Of a stretch of 9,716 nt of DNA, positions 1 through 7,511 are shown one piece after another; the first letter of the stretch is position 1, and the number at the start of each line of letters is the position of its first letter. Under the pieces are notes generated by a model. That model was not told the DNA's origin, did not search any database, and saw nothing but the letters and a program-made list of their open reading frames with translations. The position numbers were made by a program, and so were the translations under genes. The DNA is taken from positions 1-9,716 of the forward strand of contig JAOUJU010000050.1 of the NCBI GenBank assembly GCA_029883045.1, written 5' to 3'. The DNA is from Rhodospirillaceae bacterium. GTDB taxonomy: Bacteria; Pseudomonadota; Alphaproteobacteria; Rhodospirillales; Magnetovibrionaceae.

Positions 1-227
1 GTATAGCCAAAATAAATTATCATGTGCTTGCCACGATAATCCATATCGCTGACGGGCTTGCCCGAACCATCCACTAGGTGAAACGGTCCACCGATAGAAG
101 CCTTGCCCACAATTGTTGTTTTAGAGACATCTTCGCTAGGCGTGAAAAAACCGCGCCCCACGGTGGCTAGCACCACCACGGTTATGGCCAAAACTACAAC
201 AATTGCAACGAATATACGGCGCGACAT
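1..227 (-). CDS. SCO1/SenC family copper-chaperone-like protein, N-terminal part
   Basis: The 75 visible codons run from an ATG at 225-227 off the window edge, so the gene is partial at its 3' end. Residues about 5-23 form a hydrophobic membrane anchor after MSRR. The stretch IGGPFHLVDGSGKPV (45-59) followed by DMDYRGKHMIIYFGY (61-75) is the typical opening of the SCO1/SenC thioredoxin-like fold. The two bases left over (AC) fit the Thr of the expected FGYTxCPDxCP copper site, but the cysteines themselves lie outside the window. Family members sit on the periplasmic face and deliver copper to, or reduce, the CuA site of cytochrome oxidase. A Shine-Dalgarno AGGG lies 7 bases upstream of the start (complement of 235-238). 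It is transcribed divergently from cbiD and has no known link to cobalamin, so it probably marks the cluster edge. The family call is good; the function is inferred from the N-terminus only. Confidence 0.82.
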   Translation of the reverse strand, partial: MSRRIFVAIVVVLAITVVVLATVGRGFFTPSEDVSKTTIVGKASIGGPFHLVDGSGKPVSDMDYRGKHMIIYFGY

Positions 228-384
228 TTAATTTCCCTTTTCAAATTTTTACTATTTAAAGTCACATTAAATCCCGACCATAAAGCCCCGGCTTATCCAC
301 CGCAAGTCGAGAAGGGTCGGCAAAAAACTGCCAATAAACCTGTAGAAACTGGCTTTAGCTAGAAACTTGCACTAGATTTACCCC
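228..384. promoter_or_regulatory. Divergent intergenic region between SCO1-like gene and cbiD
   Basis: These 157 bases must carry the promoters of both flanking genes. A short inverted repeat (CCGACC at 274-279, GGTCGG at 315-320) encloses a smaller hairpin AAGC/GCTT (283-286 and 291-294). I could not recognise confident -35/-10 boxes. I also found neither a B12 box nor the other conserved blocks of a cobalamin riboswitch upstream of cbiD. The hairpins are short enough to be chance. Confidence 0.4.
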
Positions 385-1497
385 ATGCTAAATGACAAAA
401 ATCATGACAGGCCCGCAAACAGCCCAAAAAATGAATTAAGGCGTGGCTGGACCACTGGTGCGTGCGCTGCCGCCGGGGCTGGGGCTGCATATCATGCGCT
501 TGTCAGTGGTAATTTTGCCAACAAAGCCACTATTCACTTGCCCGGCGGACAAACCCCGATATTTGATTTATCTACAACTGAACTGGGAAATGATTATGCC
601 ATTGCGGGCATCATAAAAGACGCGGGCGATGACCCCGATGTGACCCATGGGCTTGAAATCATTACCATGGTTTCACGCGGCCCACTTGGCAGCGGCATAT
701 GTTTTGCAGCAGGCGATGGGGTTGGCACCGTTACTTTGCCGGGATTGCCCTTAAATGTGGGTGAGCCCGCCATCAACCCCGGCCCGCGCGCCATGATTAT
801 TCAAGCCATTACAAATGGCAAAAAAGATATTCCCGATGTGGTGGTGACTATTTCCGTTCCCGGCGGAAAAAAAATAGCAGAAAAAACCATGAATGGGCGC
901 CTTGGCATCAAGGGTGGCATTTCAATTTTAGGCACCAGCGGAATTGTTATCCCTTATTCATGTTCATCATGGATACACGCAATTCGCCAAGGCATAGATG
1001 TTGCAAATGAATTAGGGATTGACCATTTACTGGCCGCCACCGGGCGAACATCGGAAAATGCGGCCAATGATATTTTACAATTACCCGAACAAGCATTGAT
1101 CGATATGGGTGATTTTGCCGGGGGAATGTTAAAATATTTAGCAACTAAACAAATTAAGCGCATTACCATTGCTGGTGGATTTGGAAAAATATCCAAACTG
1201 GCCCAAGGGGAAATGGATTTGCATTCATCACGTTCCAGCGTTGATACAATCAGGCTTGGCGATATTTTAAAACAATTGGGTGCGGATAAAAAAATTATTG
1301 CTGCGGCTAACGCGTCCACAACTGCCGCCCAAGTTTTGCATTTAGCTGACTCCATGGCAGGCCAACTGGCAAATGTGGTGGCAAAACAAGCACGCGAAGT
1401 AGTTATGGCAACATTGCCCGGTGGCACCGAGGTTGAAGTTTGGATATTTGATCGCAACAAAAACCACCTTGCGACCAGCAAAGAAGTGCAAAAATAA
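385..1497 (+). CDS. cbiD: Cobalt-precorrin-5B C1-methyltransferase CbiD
   Basis: This 370-residue protein is full length for CbiD, which uses S-adenosylmethionine to methylate C1 of cobalt-precorrin-5B, giving cobalt-precorrin-6A. Family blocks appear in order: RRGWTTGACAAA (19-30), KDAGDDPDVTHG (78-89), GVGTVTLPGLPL (112-123) with GEPAINPGPRAM (126-137), GRLGIKGGISILGTSG (171-186), and GGFGKISKLAQGEMDLHSSR (264-283). CbiD belongs to the early-cobalt pathway and replaces the CobF/deacylation chemistry of the oxygen-dependent route. The start is well constrained: an in-frame TAG at 373-375 precedes the ATG and no other ATG lies between. No Shine-Dalgarno is visible (GATTTACCCC just upstream), so the message may be leaderless or weakly initiated. 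The stop lies 4 bases before cobK, so the two genes very likely form one transcript. Confidence 0.95.
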   Translation: MLNDKNHDRPANSPKNELRRGWTTGACAAAGAGAAYHALVSGNFANKATIHLPGGQTPIFDLSTTELGNDYAIAGIIKDAGDDPDVTHGLEIITMVSRGPLGSGICFAAGDGVGTVTLPGLPLNVGEPAINPGPRAMIIQAITNGKKDIPDVVVTISVPGGKKIAEKTMNGRLGIKGGISILGTSGIVIPYSCSSWIHAIRQGIDVANELGIDHLLAATGRTSENAANDILQLPEQALIDMGDFAGGMLKYLATKQIKRITIAGGFGKISKLAQGEMDLHSSRSSVDTIRLGDILKQLGADKKIIAAANASTTAAQVLHLADSMAGQLANVVAKQAREVVMATLPGGTEVEVWIFDRNKNHLATSKEVQK

Positions 1498-1501
1498 GCT
1501 G

Positions 1502-2281
1502 ATGAATACAACAAAAACAAAAATTCTTGTTTTGGGTGGCACCAGCGAAGGCATACAAATAACCAAAGCCATCGCAAGTGCAAAAAATCTGTCAGATACA
1601 ACAGAAATTTTTTATTCCCTTGCTGGGCGAACAAATAATGTTCCGGACATCCCGGCAAAAGTGCGCATCGGTGGGTTTAGCTCAACCAATATCAACGGTG
1701 TTGACGGCTTAGTTGAATATTTAACAGAACAAAAAATTGATTTATTGATTGATGCCACCCACCCATTTGCCGAGCAGATAAGCGCTAATGCGACATCTGC
1801 GGCCAACAAAGTTGGGATTGCGGTGCTACGATTAGAACGCAAAGCATGGAAAATGCCAGAAAATTCCGACGTTTTGTATGTGCCCGATATGGCTGAGGCC
1901 GCAAGCGTTGTCGCGCGCACCGCCAGAAGGGTTTTGCTGACAATTGGCAGCAAAGATTTAGATGCATTTACGGCTATAGACAAAGTTCATTTTGTTGTTC
2001 GCATGATTGAGCCCCCCAAAACCACATCACCATTAGATGATTTTGAAATTATTACTGGACGCCCGCCGTTTGATTTAATTGATGAAGAGAACTTGATGCG
2101 CCACCATGACATTGATGTTTTGGTATCAAAAGCATCGGGCGGTGCGGCAACATTTTCTAAAATTCAAGCAGCCAGCAATGTTGGTGCAAGGATAATTTTA
2201 ATACGCCGCCCACCACCCCCTGAGGGTGAGGCAGTAGAAGAGATAGCTGCTGCGCTTGAATGGATTAAAGAAAATATATGA
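1502..2281 (+). CDS. cobK: Precorrin-6A / cobalt-precorrin-6A reductase CobK (CbiJ)
   Basis: The protein is 259 residues, a normal length for CobK/CbiJ, which reduces the C18-C19 double bond of (cobalt-)precorrin-6A with NAD(P)H. Visible motifs are the nucleotide-binding LGGTSEG (11-17) right after the first strand, the family hallmark DATHPFA (84-90), a LRLERKAW region (109-116), TGRPPF (185-190) and VSKASGG (208-214). The reading frame is open upstream to 1421 inside cbiD, but those extra 27 codons do not resemble the family. The ATG at 1502, four bases after the cbiD stop, places the first beta-strand and the LGGT motif where family members have them. No strong Shine-Dalgarno is seen, so translation may be coupled to cbiD. 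The gene ends 7 bases from the stop of the opposing cobM. CobK (NADPH) and CbiJ (NADH) cannot be separated by eye; the neighbours favour the cobalt-containing substrate. Confidence 0.94.
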   Translation: MNTTKTKILVLGGTSEGIQITKAIASAKNLSDTTEIFYSLAGRTNNVPDIPAKVRIGGFSSTNINGVDGLVEYLTEQKIDLLIDATHPFAEQISANATSAANKVGIAVLRLERKAWKMPENSDVLYVPDMAEAASVVARTARRVLLTIGSKDLDAFTAIDKVHFVVRMIEPPKTTSPLDDFEIITGRPPFDLIDEENLMRHHDIDVLVSKASGGAATFSKIQAASNVGARIILIRRPPPPEGEAVEEIAAALEWIKENI

Positions 2282-2288
2282 CTGTTTT

Positions 2289-3071
2289 TTAAGTCTTATT
2301 TTTTTCCCGCAAAACATGGGTGTGGTTTTCATCATAAAGCATCGAATCGGTAAAATCGGTTTCACCCATTGCTGGCCCAACCAAAATAAGCGCGGTGCGG
2401 GTGATGGATTGTTTTTTTACCCGCGCGCGAATATTGCCAAGGGTCCCGGTTATTACCAATTCATCGGGCCAACTGGCGCGATAAACCACCGCCACCGGAC
2501 ATTCGGCCCCTAAGTGTGGCGATAATTCATCTACAACATTTTTAAGGTTGTTGATGGAAAGGTGCACACACAAAGTGGCGCCCGTTTTAGCGAAATTTTC
2601 CAAGGTTTCCCCCGCCGGCATTGCGCTGGCACGTACCGATGTGCGGGTAAGCACGATGGACTGGGAAATATCAGGTAACGTTAGTTCCCGGGCCAACAAC
2701 GCACTAGCGGCACAAAATGCCGGAACGCCAGGGGTTACGTCATAGCCTATACCCAATGCATCAAGCCTGCGCATTTGTTCGGCGATAGCCCCATAAATTG
2801 ATGGATCGCCCGAATGCACCCGAGCAACGGCCTGCCCATTGGCAAACGCTTTTTTCATTTCTAAAATTATTTCATCTAAATGCATGGGCGCGGTATCAAT
2901 TACCAGCGCACCCGGTTTAGCAGCCGCTACAATTTCTAACGGTACCAATGATCCCGCATATAAAACCACGTCAGCATTTTTTATGTGTTCAAGCCCACGC
3001 ACAGTAATAAGGTCAGGTGCGCCCGGCCCGGCACCGATAAAATGAACGCATATATTTTTTTCTTTAATCAT
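2289..3071 (-). CDS. cobM: (Cobalt-)precorrin-4 C11-methyltransferase CobM (CbiF)
   Basis: This 260-residue protein is a class III (tetrapyrrole) methyltransferase. It shows the SAM-pocket blocks GAGPGAPDL (13-21), ARVHSGDPSIYGA (83-95), TPGVPAFCAA (113-122), LTRTSVRASAMP (141-152), VYRASWPDE (196-204) and TALILVGPAMG (226-236). The HSGDPSIYGA and LTRTS blocks are characteristic of CobM/CbiF rather than of the other corrin methyltransferases. It methylates C11 of (cobalt-)precorrin-4 to give precorrin-5A, the substrate for the CbiG domain encoded just upstream. Its ATG overlaps the end of the fusion gene by 8 bases, and a strong AGAAGG ribosome site lies inside that gene (complement of 3080-3085, 8-base spacing), so translational coupling is likely. 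It is the last gene of the operon and converges on cobK. Confidence 0.95.
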   Translation of the reverse strand: MIKEKNICVHFIGAGPGAPDLITVRGLEHIKNADVVLYAGSLVPLEIVAAAKPGALVIDTAPMHLDEIILEMKKAFANGQAVARVHSGDPSIYGAIAEQMRRLDALGIGYDVTPGVPAFCAASALLARELTLPDISQSIVLTRTSVRASAMPAGETLENFAKTGATLCVHLSINNLKNVVDELSPHLGAECPVAVVYRASWPDELVITGTLGNIRARVKKQSITRTALILVGPAMGETDFTDSMLYDENHTHVLREKNKT

Positions 3072-5616
3072 TTTTTGCGCCTTCTTTCATTTTTTTGCTA
3101 TAACCGCGTGGCGTGTACACATAAGTTTTTTCGCCCCGTTTTATTGTTTTCGTTTCTGGCCCGCCGACTATCACCATAGTCAACATGTCGGCATCACTAG
3201 AACTGAGCTCAGCTAAAGTAATCACCCTGATATTTTCCCCATCGCGGCCTAAATTACGCCCCAATATTACAGGCGTGTCGGGATCGCGATGGCCCAGCAA
3301 AATATCGCGCGCTATTTCTAATTGTTTGGTACGGCGTTTTGAAACTGGATTATAAAATGCAACCGCAAAGCCACCTTGGGCTGCGGCGCGCAACCTTTGT
3401 TCAATTACTTCCCACGGGGTTAATAGGTCTGATAATGATATCAGACAAAAATCATGTCCCATGGGCGCACCAATTCTGGCACTTGTCGCCTGAAATGCAG
3501 AAATTCCCGGCAGCACCTCTATTTCCAAACGGTTCCAGCTTGCATTGTTTTCTTTATCTAACAATTCAAACGCCAATGCCGCCATGGCATAAATGCCAGG
3601 ATCACCCGAACTAACCAAGGCAACATCGCGCCCAGCGGCGGCTAGATCTAACGCCATGCGCACGCGGGCTTCTTCTTGGGCCAGTTGCGATGTATGGCGG
3701 GTTTTGCCTTTGATTAAATCTGCGACCAAATCTAAATAAAGTTCATAGCCAACTACATCTGTAACCAAACTTAATACCCGCGTAGCATCCGGCGTGCGCC
3801 AACCGTCACGCCCCGGCCCGGTTCCAACAATATAAAGCCTGCCTTGGCCATGACCGATGCTTTCGGGCGAAATGCTATCAATGCTTTGGCCAATGGCAAC
3901 GGTGGCTCGTTTTGATTTTTGTTTTTCGACTATTAATTTGCCGCCTAGCCCACATGCCGCCAAGGCCGCACCTTCGCAAACACCGTGGCATCCGACTTCG
4001 GCAAAAACTATATCTGATGGATTGGCAAGATTGGTGGTTTGCGCTTCAAGTTCAGGCGCGGTAAAAAATTTTAACGGGACACCCAAACGTTTAGCCAATT
4101 CAAGCACTGCTGGTTCATCAGATTTCAAATCAAGCGAACAAACACACGCAATTGAATTTTTTGATAACCCCGCATTATTTAATGCCTCAAGCGCAAGCGA
4201 ATATAATTCATCTGCATCTGTGCCACGCTCACAGCCAACGCCCAATGCCAACACTGGTGGATGGATAACCAGCGTTTTTTCAGGGTTAGCAATTTCCCGC
4301 TCGGTAACTAAAACGCTTTCAACTTTGGCGTCAGTCTTTCCCATATTAAAAGATGCGGTGCCTTGGTTTAGCCAGCTAGCCTTACCTGCCGCAACTTCTA
4401 AATTTACAATTTCGCCCGCTAACATTTTTGCCATTACCCCCTTGGCCGCATTGGGGTTTGCAACCACCCAGCCCAATGGCGGATCATCAAGGGCAATGCC
4501 AAACTCTGTCTCGCCTGCGGTGGTTATGGCTGCAGCCCCGCCCAACCCATTGGCACACGCCCGGGCCAAACGGTTGGCACCATTATGCCCACCCAGTAAC
4601 GGCACCGCATGGGCACCATCAGATGAAACTGCAATTACGGGCGGTTCGGTTTTTTTATCATTCAACAGGCCTGCCAATGCACGAATAACTATGCCGCTGG
4701 CTGCCACCGCCACAATTGGAGTGTTGGCGGTAAAAAGATTTTTTAGTGTTTCCGTGGTGCTTAAAAATAATTCATCTGCTTTTTCTGTTGCAAAGCGCGA
4801 AAATAATTTCGCCCCGGGTAATGAATTTTTTAATTGAACCCCGGATTCCACCCCAGCTTGGTTGATAATCACAATCGCCGCCCCATGGGGAACACTTTCC
4901 GTGCTTGATATTACGGGCGGAATTAAAACAAGAGAAAAATACGTAGCATGGGTAACATCTGATAATTTTTCAATTTTTTCATCCATACCGCTGGCGTTTG
5001 TTACCAACACAGCACCATCAAGGCGGTTTTTTGTTTTTAATATTTGTTTTAGCTTTTCTAAATTATTGCCAATTTTTATTAATGCTACCGCACCATTGCC
5101 CGCCAAGGCTGCGCTTAATGCTGCGCGGTTAAGTGTTGCCGGAATAACCGCAAAGGTTTCGTTATCGCTGGCCAAGGCCATTCCTGCGGCCGCAGCGGCT
5201 GCATTAATAGAACTAACGCCGGGAATGGATTTTATTTTAAAATCGCCACCGCTTAATTGATTTATTTTTTGTGCCAAATGCACGAACGATCCGTAAAAAA
5301 GCGGATCACCTTCGCACAGAAAAATTACGTCTTTGCCCGCTTTAAGGTGTGATAATATTTCGCTAGCCCCTGCGTCATAGGCTTTGCGTCTTTCGCCTTG
5401 GTTTGCCTGCATATCAACCGAGATAGCAATTTCTGTAACCCCATCGGCAATAAAATCAGTGGCAATTTTTTTGGCAACCGATGTTGAATTACTAGCGTGG
5501 ATATAACAAATAATTTTAGCCCGCACCACTGCGTCGCGGGCAGCCAACGTTAATAATGCCGGATCGCCGGGCCCAAGGCCAACACCTATTAACGTTCCTT
5601 TGCTGTTTGTATTCAT
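3064..5616 (-). CDS. cobI-cbiG-cobJ: Three-enzyme fusion: CobI C20-methyltransferase, CbiG hydrolase, CobJ C17-methyltransferase
   Basis: This single 850-residue frame carries three complete enzymes. Residues 1 to about 240 are CobI/CbiL (precorrin-2 C20-methyltransferase): GVGLGPGDP (11-19), LCEGDPLFYGS (100-110), PGVSSINAAAAAAG (132-145). Residues about 262-577 are CbiG (cobalt-precorrin-5A hydrolase). Its N-domain has AASGIVIRALAGLL (305-318) and LLGGHNGANRLA (340-351); a middle domain spans about 370-450; a CobE-like C-domain has LGVGCERGTDADE (458-470) and SLDLKSDEPAVLELA (494-508). Residues about 592-835 are CobJ/CbiH (C17-methyltransferase and ring contraction): VGTGPG (597-602), SSGDPGIYAMA (669-679), PGISAFQATSARIGAPMGHD (703-722), FYNPVSKRR (754-762). 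Linkers are only about 15-20 residues. CobI-CobJ and CbiG-CobJ fusions are known; all three in one chain is uncommon to my knowledge. The ATG directly follows the cobL stop (TAAATG), and the 3' end overlaps cobM. No internal stop or frame break is seen. Confidence 0.95.
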   Translation of the reverse strand: MNTNSKGTLIGVGLGPGDPALLTLAARDAVVRAKIICYIHASNSTSVAKKIATDFIADGVTEIAISVDMQANQGERRKAYDAGASEILSHLKAGKDVIFLCEGDPLFYGSFVHLAQKINQLSGGDFKIKSIPGVSSINAAAAAAGMALASDNETFAVIPATLNRAALSAALAGNGAVALIKIGNNLEKLKQILKTKNRLDGAVLVTNASGMDEKIEKLSDVTHATYFSLVLIPPVISSTESVPHGAAIVIINQAGVESGVQLKNSLPGAKLFSRFATEKADELFLSTTETLKNLFTANTPIVAVAASGIVIRALAGLLNDKKTEPPVIAVSSDGAHAVPLLGGHNGANRLARACANGLGGAAAITTAGETEFGIALDDPPLGWVVANPNAAKGVMAKMLAGEIVNLEVAAGKASWLNQGTASFNMGKTDAKVESVLVTEREIANPEKTLVIHPPVLALGVGCERGTDADELYSLALEALNNAGLSKNSIACVCSLDLKSDEPAVLELAKRLGVPLKFFTAPELEAQTTNLANPSDIVFAEVGCHGVCEGAALAACGLGGKLIVEKQKSKRATVAIGQSIDSISPESIGHGQGRLYIVGTGPGRDGWRTPDATRVLSLVTDVVGYELYLDLVADLIKGKTRHTSQLAQEEARVRMALDLAAAGRDVALVSSGDPGIYAMAALAFELLDKENNASWNRLEIEVLPGISAFQATSARIGAPMGHDFCLISLSDLLTPWEVIEQRLRAAAQGGFAVAFYNPVSKRRTKQLEIARDILLGHRDPDTPVILGRNLGRDGENIRVITLAELSSSDADMLTMVIVGGPETKTIKRGEKTYVYTPRGYSKKMKEGAKND
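3080..3085 (-). promoter_or_regulatory. Shine-Dalgarno AGAAGG for cobM
   Basis: AGAAGG on the minus strand lies 8 bases before the cobM ATG, within the last codons of the fusion gene. It fixes the cobM start at 3071 and indicates reinitiation or coupling across the 8-base overlap. Confidence 0.7.
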
Positions 5617-6873
5617 TTATGCGGGCCCCGATTTATAGGCAACCAACTGGGTCACGGTTTTTAATGGACGAAATGATTTTTGCTCGCCAATTTTATCGCT
5701 GCGTTCAATATTGATGCGAGTTAATGCACCGCCGACCACATCGGCAAAATTAGAAATTATTGCTTCGCTTTTTATTGTCACTGAATTTACCACCAAACGC
5801 CCGCCCGGTTTTAATGCATCCCATGCGCTATTTATTAAATCTTCACCGCCGTTGCTTAAACCGCCACCAATAAAAATCGCGTCAGGGGTATTTTTAATAA
5901 TTTCAGAAAATGCGTCTGGTGCAGCCCCACAAATTACCCGTAAACGGGTAATGCCTAAATTAAACGCATTATTATTTATGTTTTCGGCTCGGGTTTCATT
6001 TTTTTCAATGGCAATGGCTTTCATGTTTTTTCCCGCCCGCATCCATTCAATCGCGATTGAGCCGGAACCCGAACCTATATCCCACAGCATTTCACCCGCA
6101 ACCGGGGCCAGTTGGGCAAGGGTTACGGCGCGAACTTCACGTTTGGTTATTTGTCCATCATGGCCGAAAGAATCATCGGCTAACCCTGCCGCGAACGAAT
6201 AACCTGAAACCCCAATATCTGCAACGCATTCAATCGCCATAATATTTAGGTGCGCGCATTCGTCTGCTCGCCATTTTTCAGCCAACCCTTCAACGCGGTT
6301 TTCATTTTTTCCGCCAAGGTTTTCTAAAACTATTATTTTAGATTTTGCAAACCCTTGTTCGCATAAAAGTTTTGCCACCATCTTTGGGCTTTCCCCGCCA
6401 TTGCTAAGGGCAATAATTTTTGCTCCATCACACAAATAGCGATTTATATTTTCCGCCGGACGGCCATGAATGGTGACAACATTTATATCAGGCTGCGACC
6501 AACCCATCCGGGCACAAGCAAGCGTGATCGAACTAATGGCGGGAATTACGTTTAATGCCGATGCACCAAAACGCCTAGCTAACGTTGCGCCAACACCAAA
6601 ATACATAGGATCGCCCGAGGCCAAAACTACAATAGCCGCACCCTTTTTTTGTTCCAAAATATCTAGGGTTCTGCCAAATCCGGCCGACCAATCCATGCGA
6701 ATTTGTGCGGGGCCTGTGTTTATATCGGCCACCATTTTGAGGTGGCGTTCGCCGCCAACAATTATTTCGCCACTTTGTATTAACGCCAATGTCGCATCTG
6801 ACATCCCATCAAGGCCATCTTCACCGATGCCGATGACCGTAATCCACGGTGTGTTTGATTTATTGCTGGGCAT
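5617..6873 (-). CDS. cobL: Precorrin-6B C5,15-methyltransferase (decarboxylating) CobL, CbiE-CbiT type
   Basis: The 418-residue protein is full length for CobL, a natural CbiE-CbiT fusion that methylates C5 and C15 of (cobalt-)precorrin-6B and decarboxylates the C12 acetate, giving precorrin-8. The CbiE half (about 10-220) is a class III methyltransferase with IGIGEDGLDG (14-23), VLASGDPMYFGVG (83-95) and PAISSITLACARMGW (111-125). The CbiT half (about 237-415) is a class I Rossmann methyltransferase with DGQITKREVRA (239-249), the SAM motif LWDIGSGSGSIAIEW (263-277), an acidic ribose-binding position AIEKN (288-292) and FIGGG (334-338). An AAGGG ribosome site lies 9 bases upstream (complement of 6883-6887), within the end of cobH; the gap to cobH is 2 bases. 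Both active halves look intact. Confidence 0.96.
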   Translation of the reverse strand: MPSNKSNTPWITVIGIGEDGLDGMSDATLALIQSGEIIVGGERHLKMVADINTGPAQIRMDWSAGFGRTLDILEQKKGAAIVVLASGDPMYFGVGATLARRFGASALNVIPAISSITLACARMGWSQPDINVVTIHGRPAENINRYLCDGAKIIALSNGGESPKMVAKLLCEQGFAKSKIIVLENLGGKNENRVEGLAEKWRADECAHLNIMAIECVADIGVSGYSFAAGLADDSFGHDGQITKREVRAVTLAQLAPVAGEMLWDIGSGSGSIAIEWMRAGKNMKAIAIEKNETRAENINNNAFNLGITRLRVICGAAPDAFSEIIKNTPDAIFIGGGLSNGGEDLINSAWDALKPGGRLVVNSVTIKSEAIISNFADVVGGALTRINIERSDKIGEQKSFRPLKTVTQLVAYKSGPA

Positions 6874-6875
6874 TT

Positions 6876-7508
6876 TTAATCACCCTTGGCAATCGCGTTT
6901 AGGGCAGCACCAGCCATGGCCGAGCCGCCTAACCTGCCGCTTAAAGTAATAAACGCGACGTCGCCTGCATTTTTTATCAACGCTTCCTTGGCCTCGGCCG
7001 CGCCGACAAAACCAACCGGTAGCCCAATTATAAGCGCAGGTTTTATTTTTGGATTTTGCTTAATCATTTCCAGCAAACGAAACAGTGCGGTTGGCGCATT
7101 ACCAATAACGCAGACCGCCCCATTTATCGTATCGGCCCAACGTTCAACCGCAATGGCTGATCTGGTTTCAGCGCGAGCTATTGCATCATTTGCCACGCCT
7201 GGGGCATCCAAATAACATTCAATCAAATTATTTTTAGGTAAATATTTTTTTATGATTCCACGTTTTACCATTTCGGCATCAACTAAAATTGTAGCACCAT
7301 TTTGTAATGCCGCGCGCCCCGCTTCAGCTGCACCTTTTGAAAATTTGATTAAGTCAGCAACCTCAACCGTGGCCGATGCGTGCACCATGCGGGTTACAAC
7401 GCTGCGCATAATCCCAGAGAAATTTTTTAAATCAACCTCGGCTTCTATGCGGCGAAAACTTTCCGCATAGATTTCATCGGGATCATGAATATATTCAAAA
7501 GTTTCCAT
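6876..7508 (-). CDS. cobH: Precorrin-8X methylmutase CobH (CbiC)
   Basis: This 210-residue protein matches the usual CobH/CbiC length. The enzyme shifts the methyl group from C11 to C12 of (cobalt-)precorrin-8, forming (hydrogeno- or cobalt-) cobyrinic acid and completing the corrin ring. His43 in TRMVHA (39-44) aligns with the catalytic histidine known for the Pseudomonas denitrificans enzyme. Other family blocks are ILVDAEMVKRGI (74-85), VIGNAPTALFRLLE (134-147), GLPVGFVGAAEAK (162-174) and GRLGGSAMA (191-199). It starts 3 bases after the cbiX stop and ends 2 bases before cobL. Only a weak GAAGA-like ribosome site precedes it, which fits coupling to cbiX translation. Its final product is handed to a,c-diamide synthase, which is not encoded in this window. 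Confidence 0.96.
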   Translation of the reverse strand: METFEYIHDPDEIYAESFRRIEAEVDLKNFSGIMRSVVTRMVHASATVEVADLIKFSKGAAEAGRAALQNGATILVDAEMVKRGIIKKYLPKNNLIECYLDAPGVANDAIARAETRSAIAVERWADTINGAVCVIGNAPTALFRLLEMIKQNPKIKPALIIGLPVGFVGAAEAKEALIKNAGDVAFITLSGRLGGSAMAGAALNAIAKGD

Positions 7509-7511
7509 CGT

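Noticed and set aside
228..384. Cobalamin riboswitch upstream of cbiD
   Set aside because: The region is only 157 bases, and I could not match the B12 box or the conserved core blocks on either strand. The short hairpins are not specific.
1421..1501. Longer cobK starting at 1421 inside cbiD
   Set aside because: The extra 27 residues overlap cbiD and do not resemble the family. The ATG at 1502, 4 bases after the cbiD stop, gives the expected N-terminus.
954..1658. 234-residue minus-strand open frame opposite cbiD and cobK
   Set aside because: It lies antisense to two clearly conserved genes and shows no domain pattern.
2280..2305. Bidirectional intrinsic terminator between cobK and cobM
   Set aside because: The only stem is 4 bp around an 8-base AT-rich loop, too weak to call as a terminator despite the nearby T runs.
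3857..4837. 326-residue open frame on the plus strand opposite the fusion gene
   Set aside because: It is the antisense shadow of conserved CbiG and CobJ sequence; its translation is low-complexity Ala/Ser/Pro and matches no family I know.
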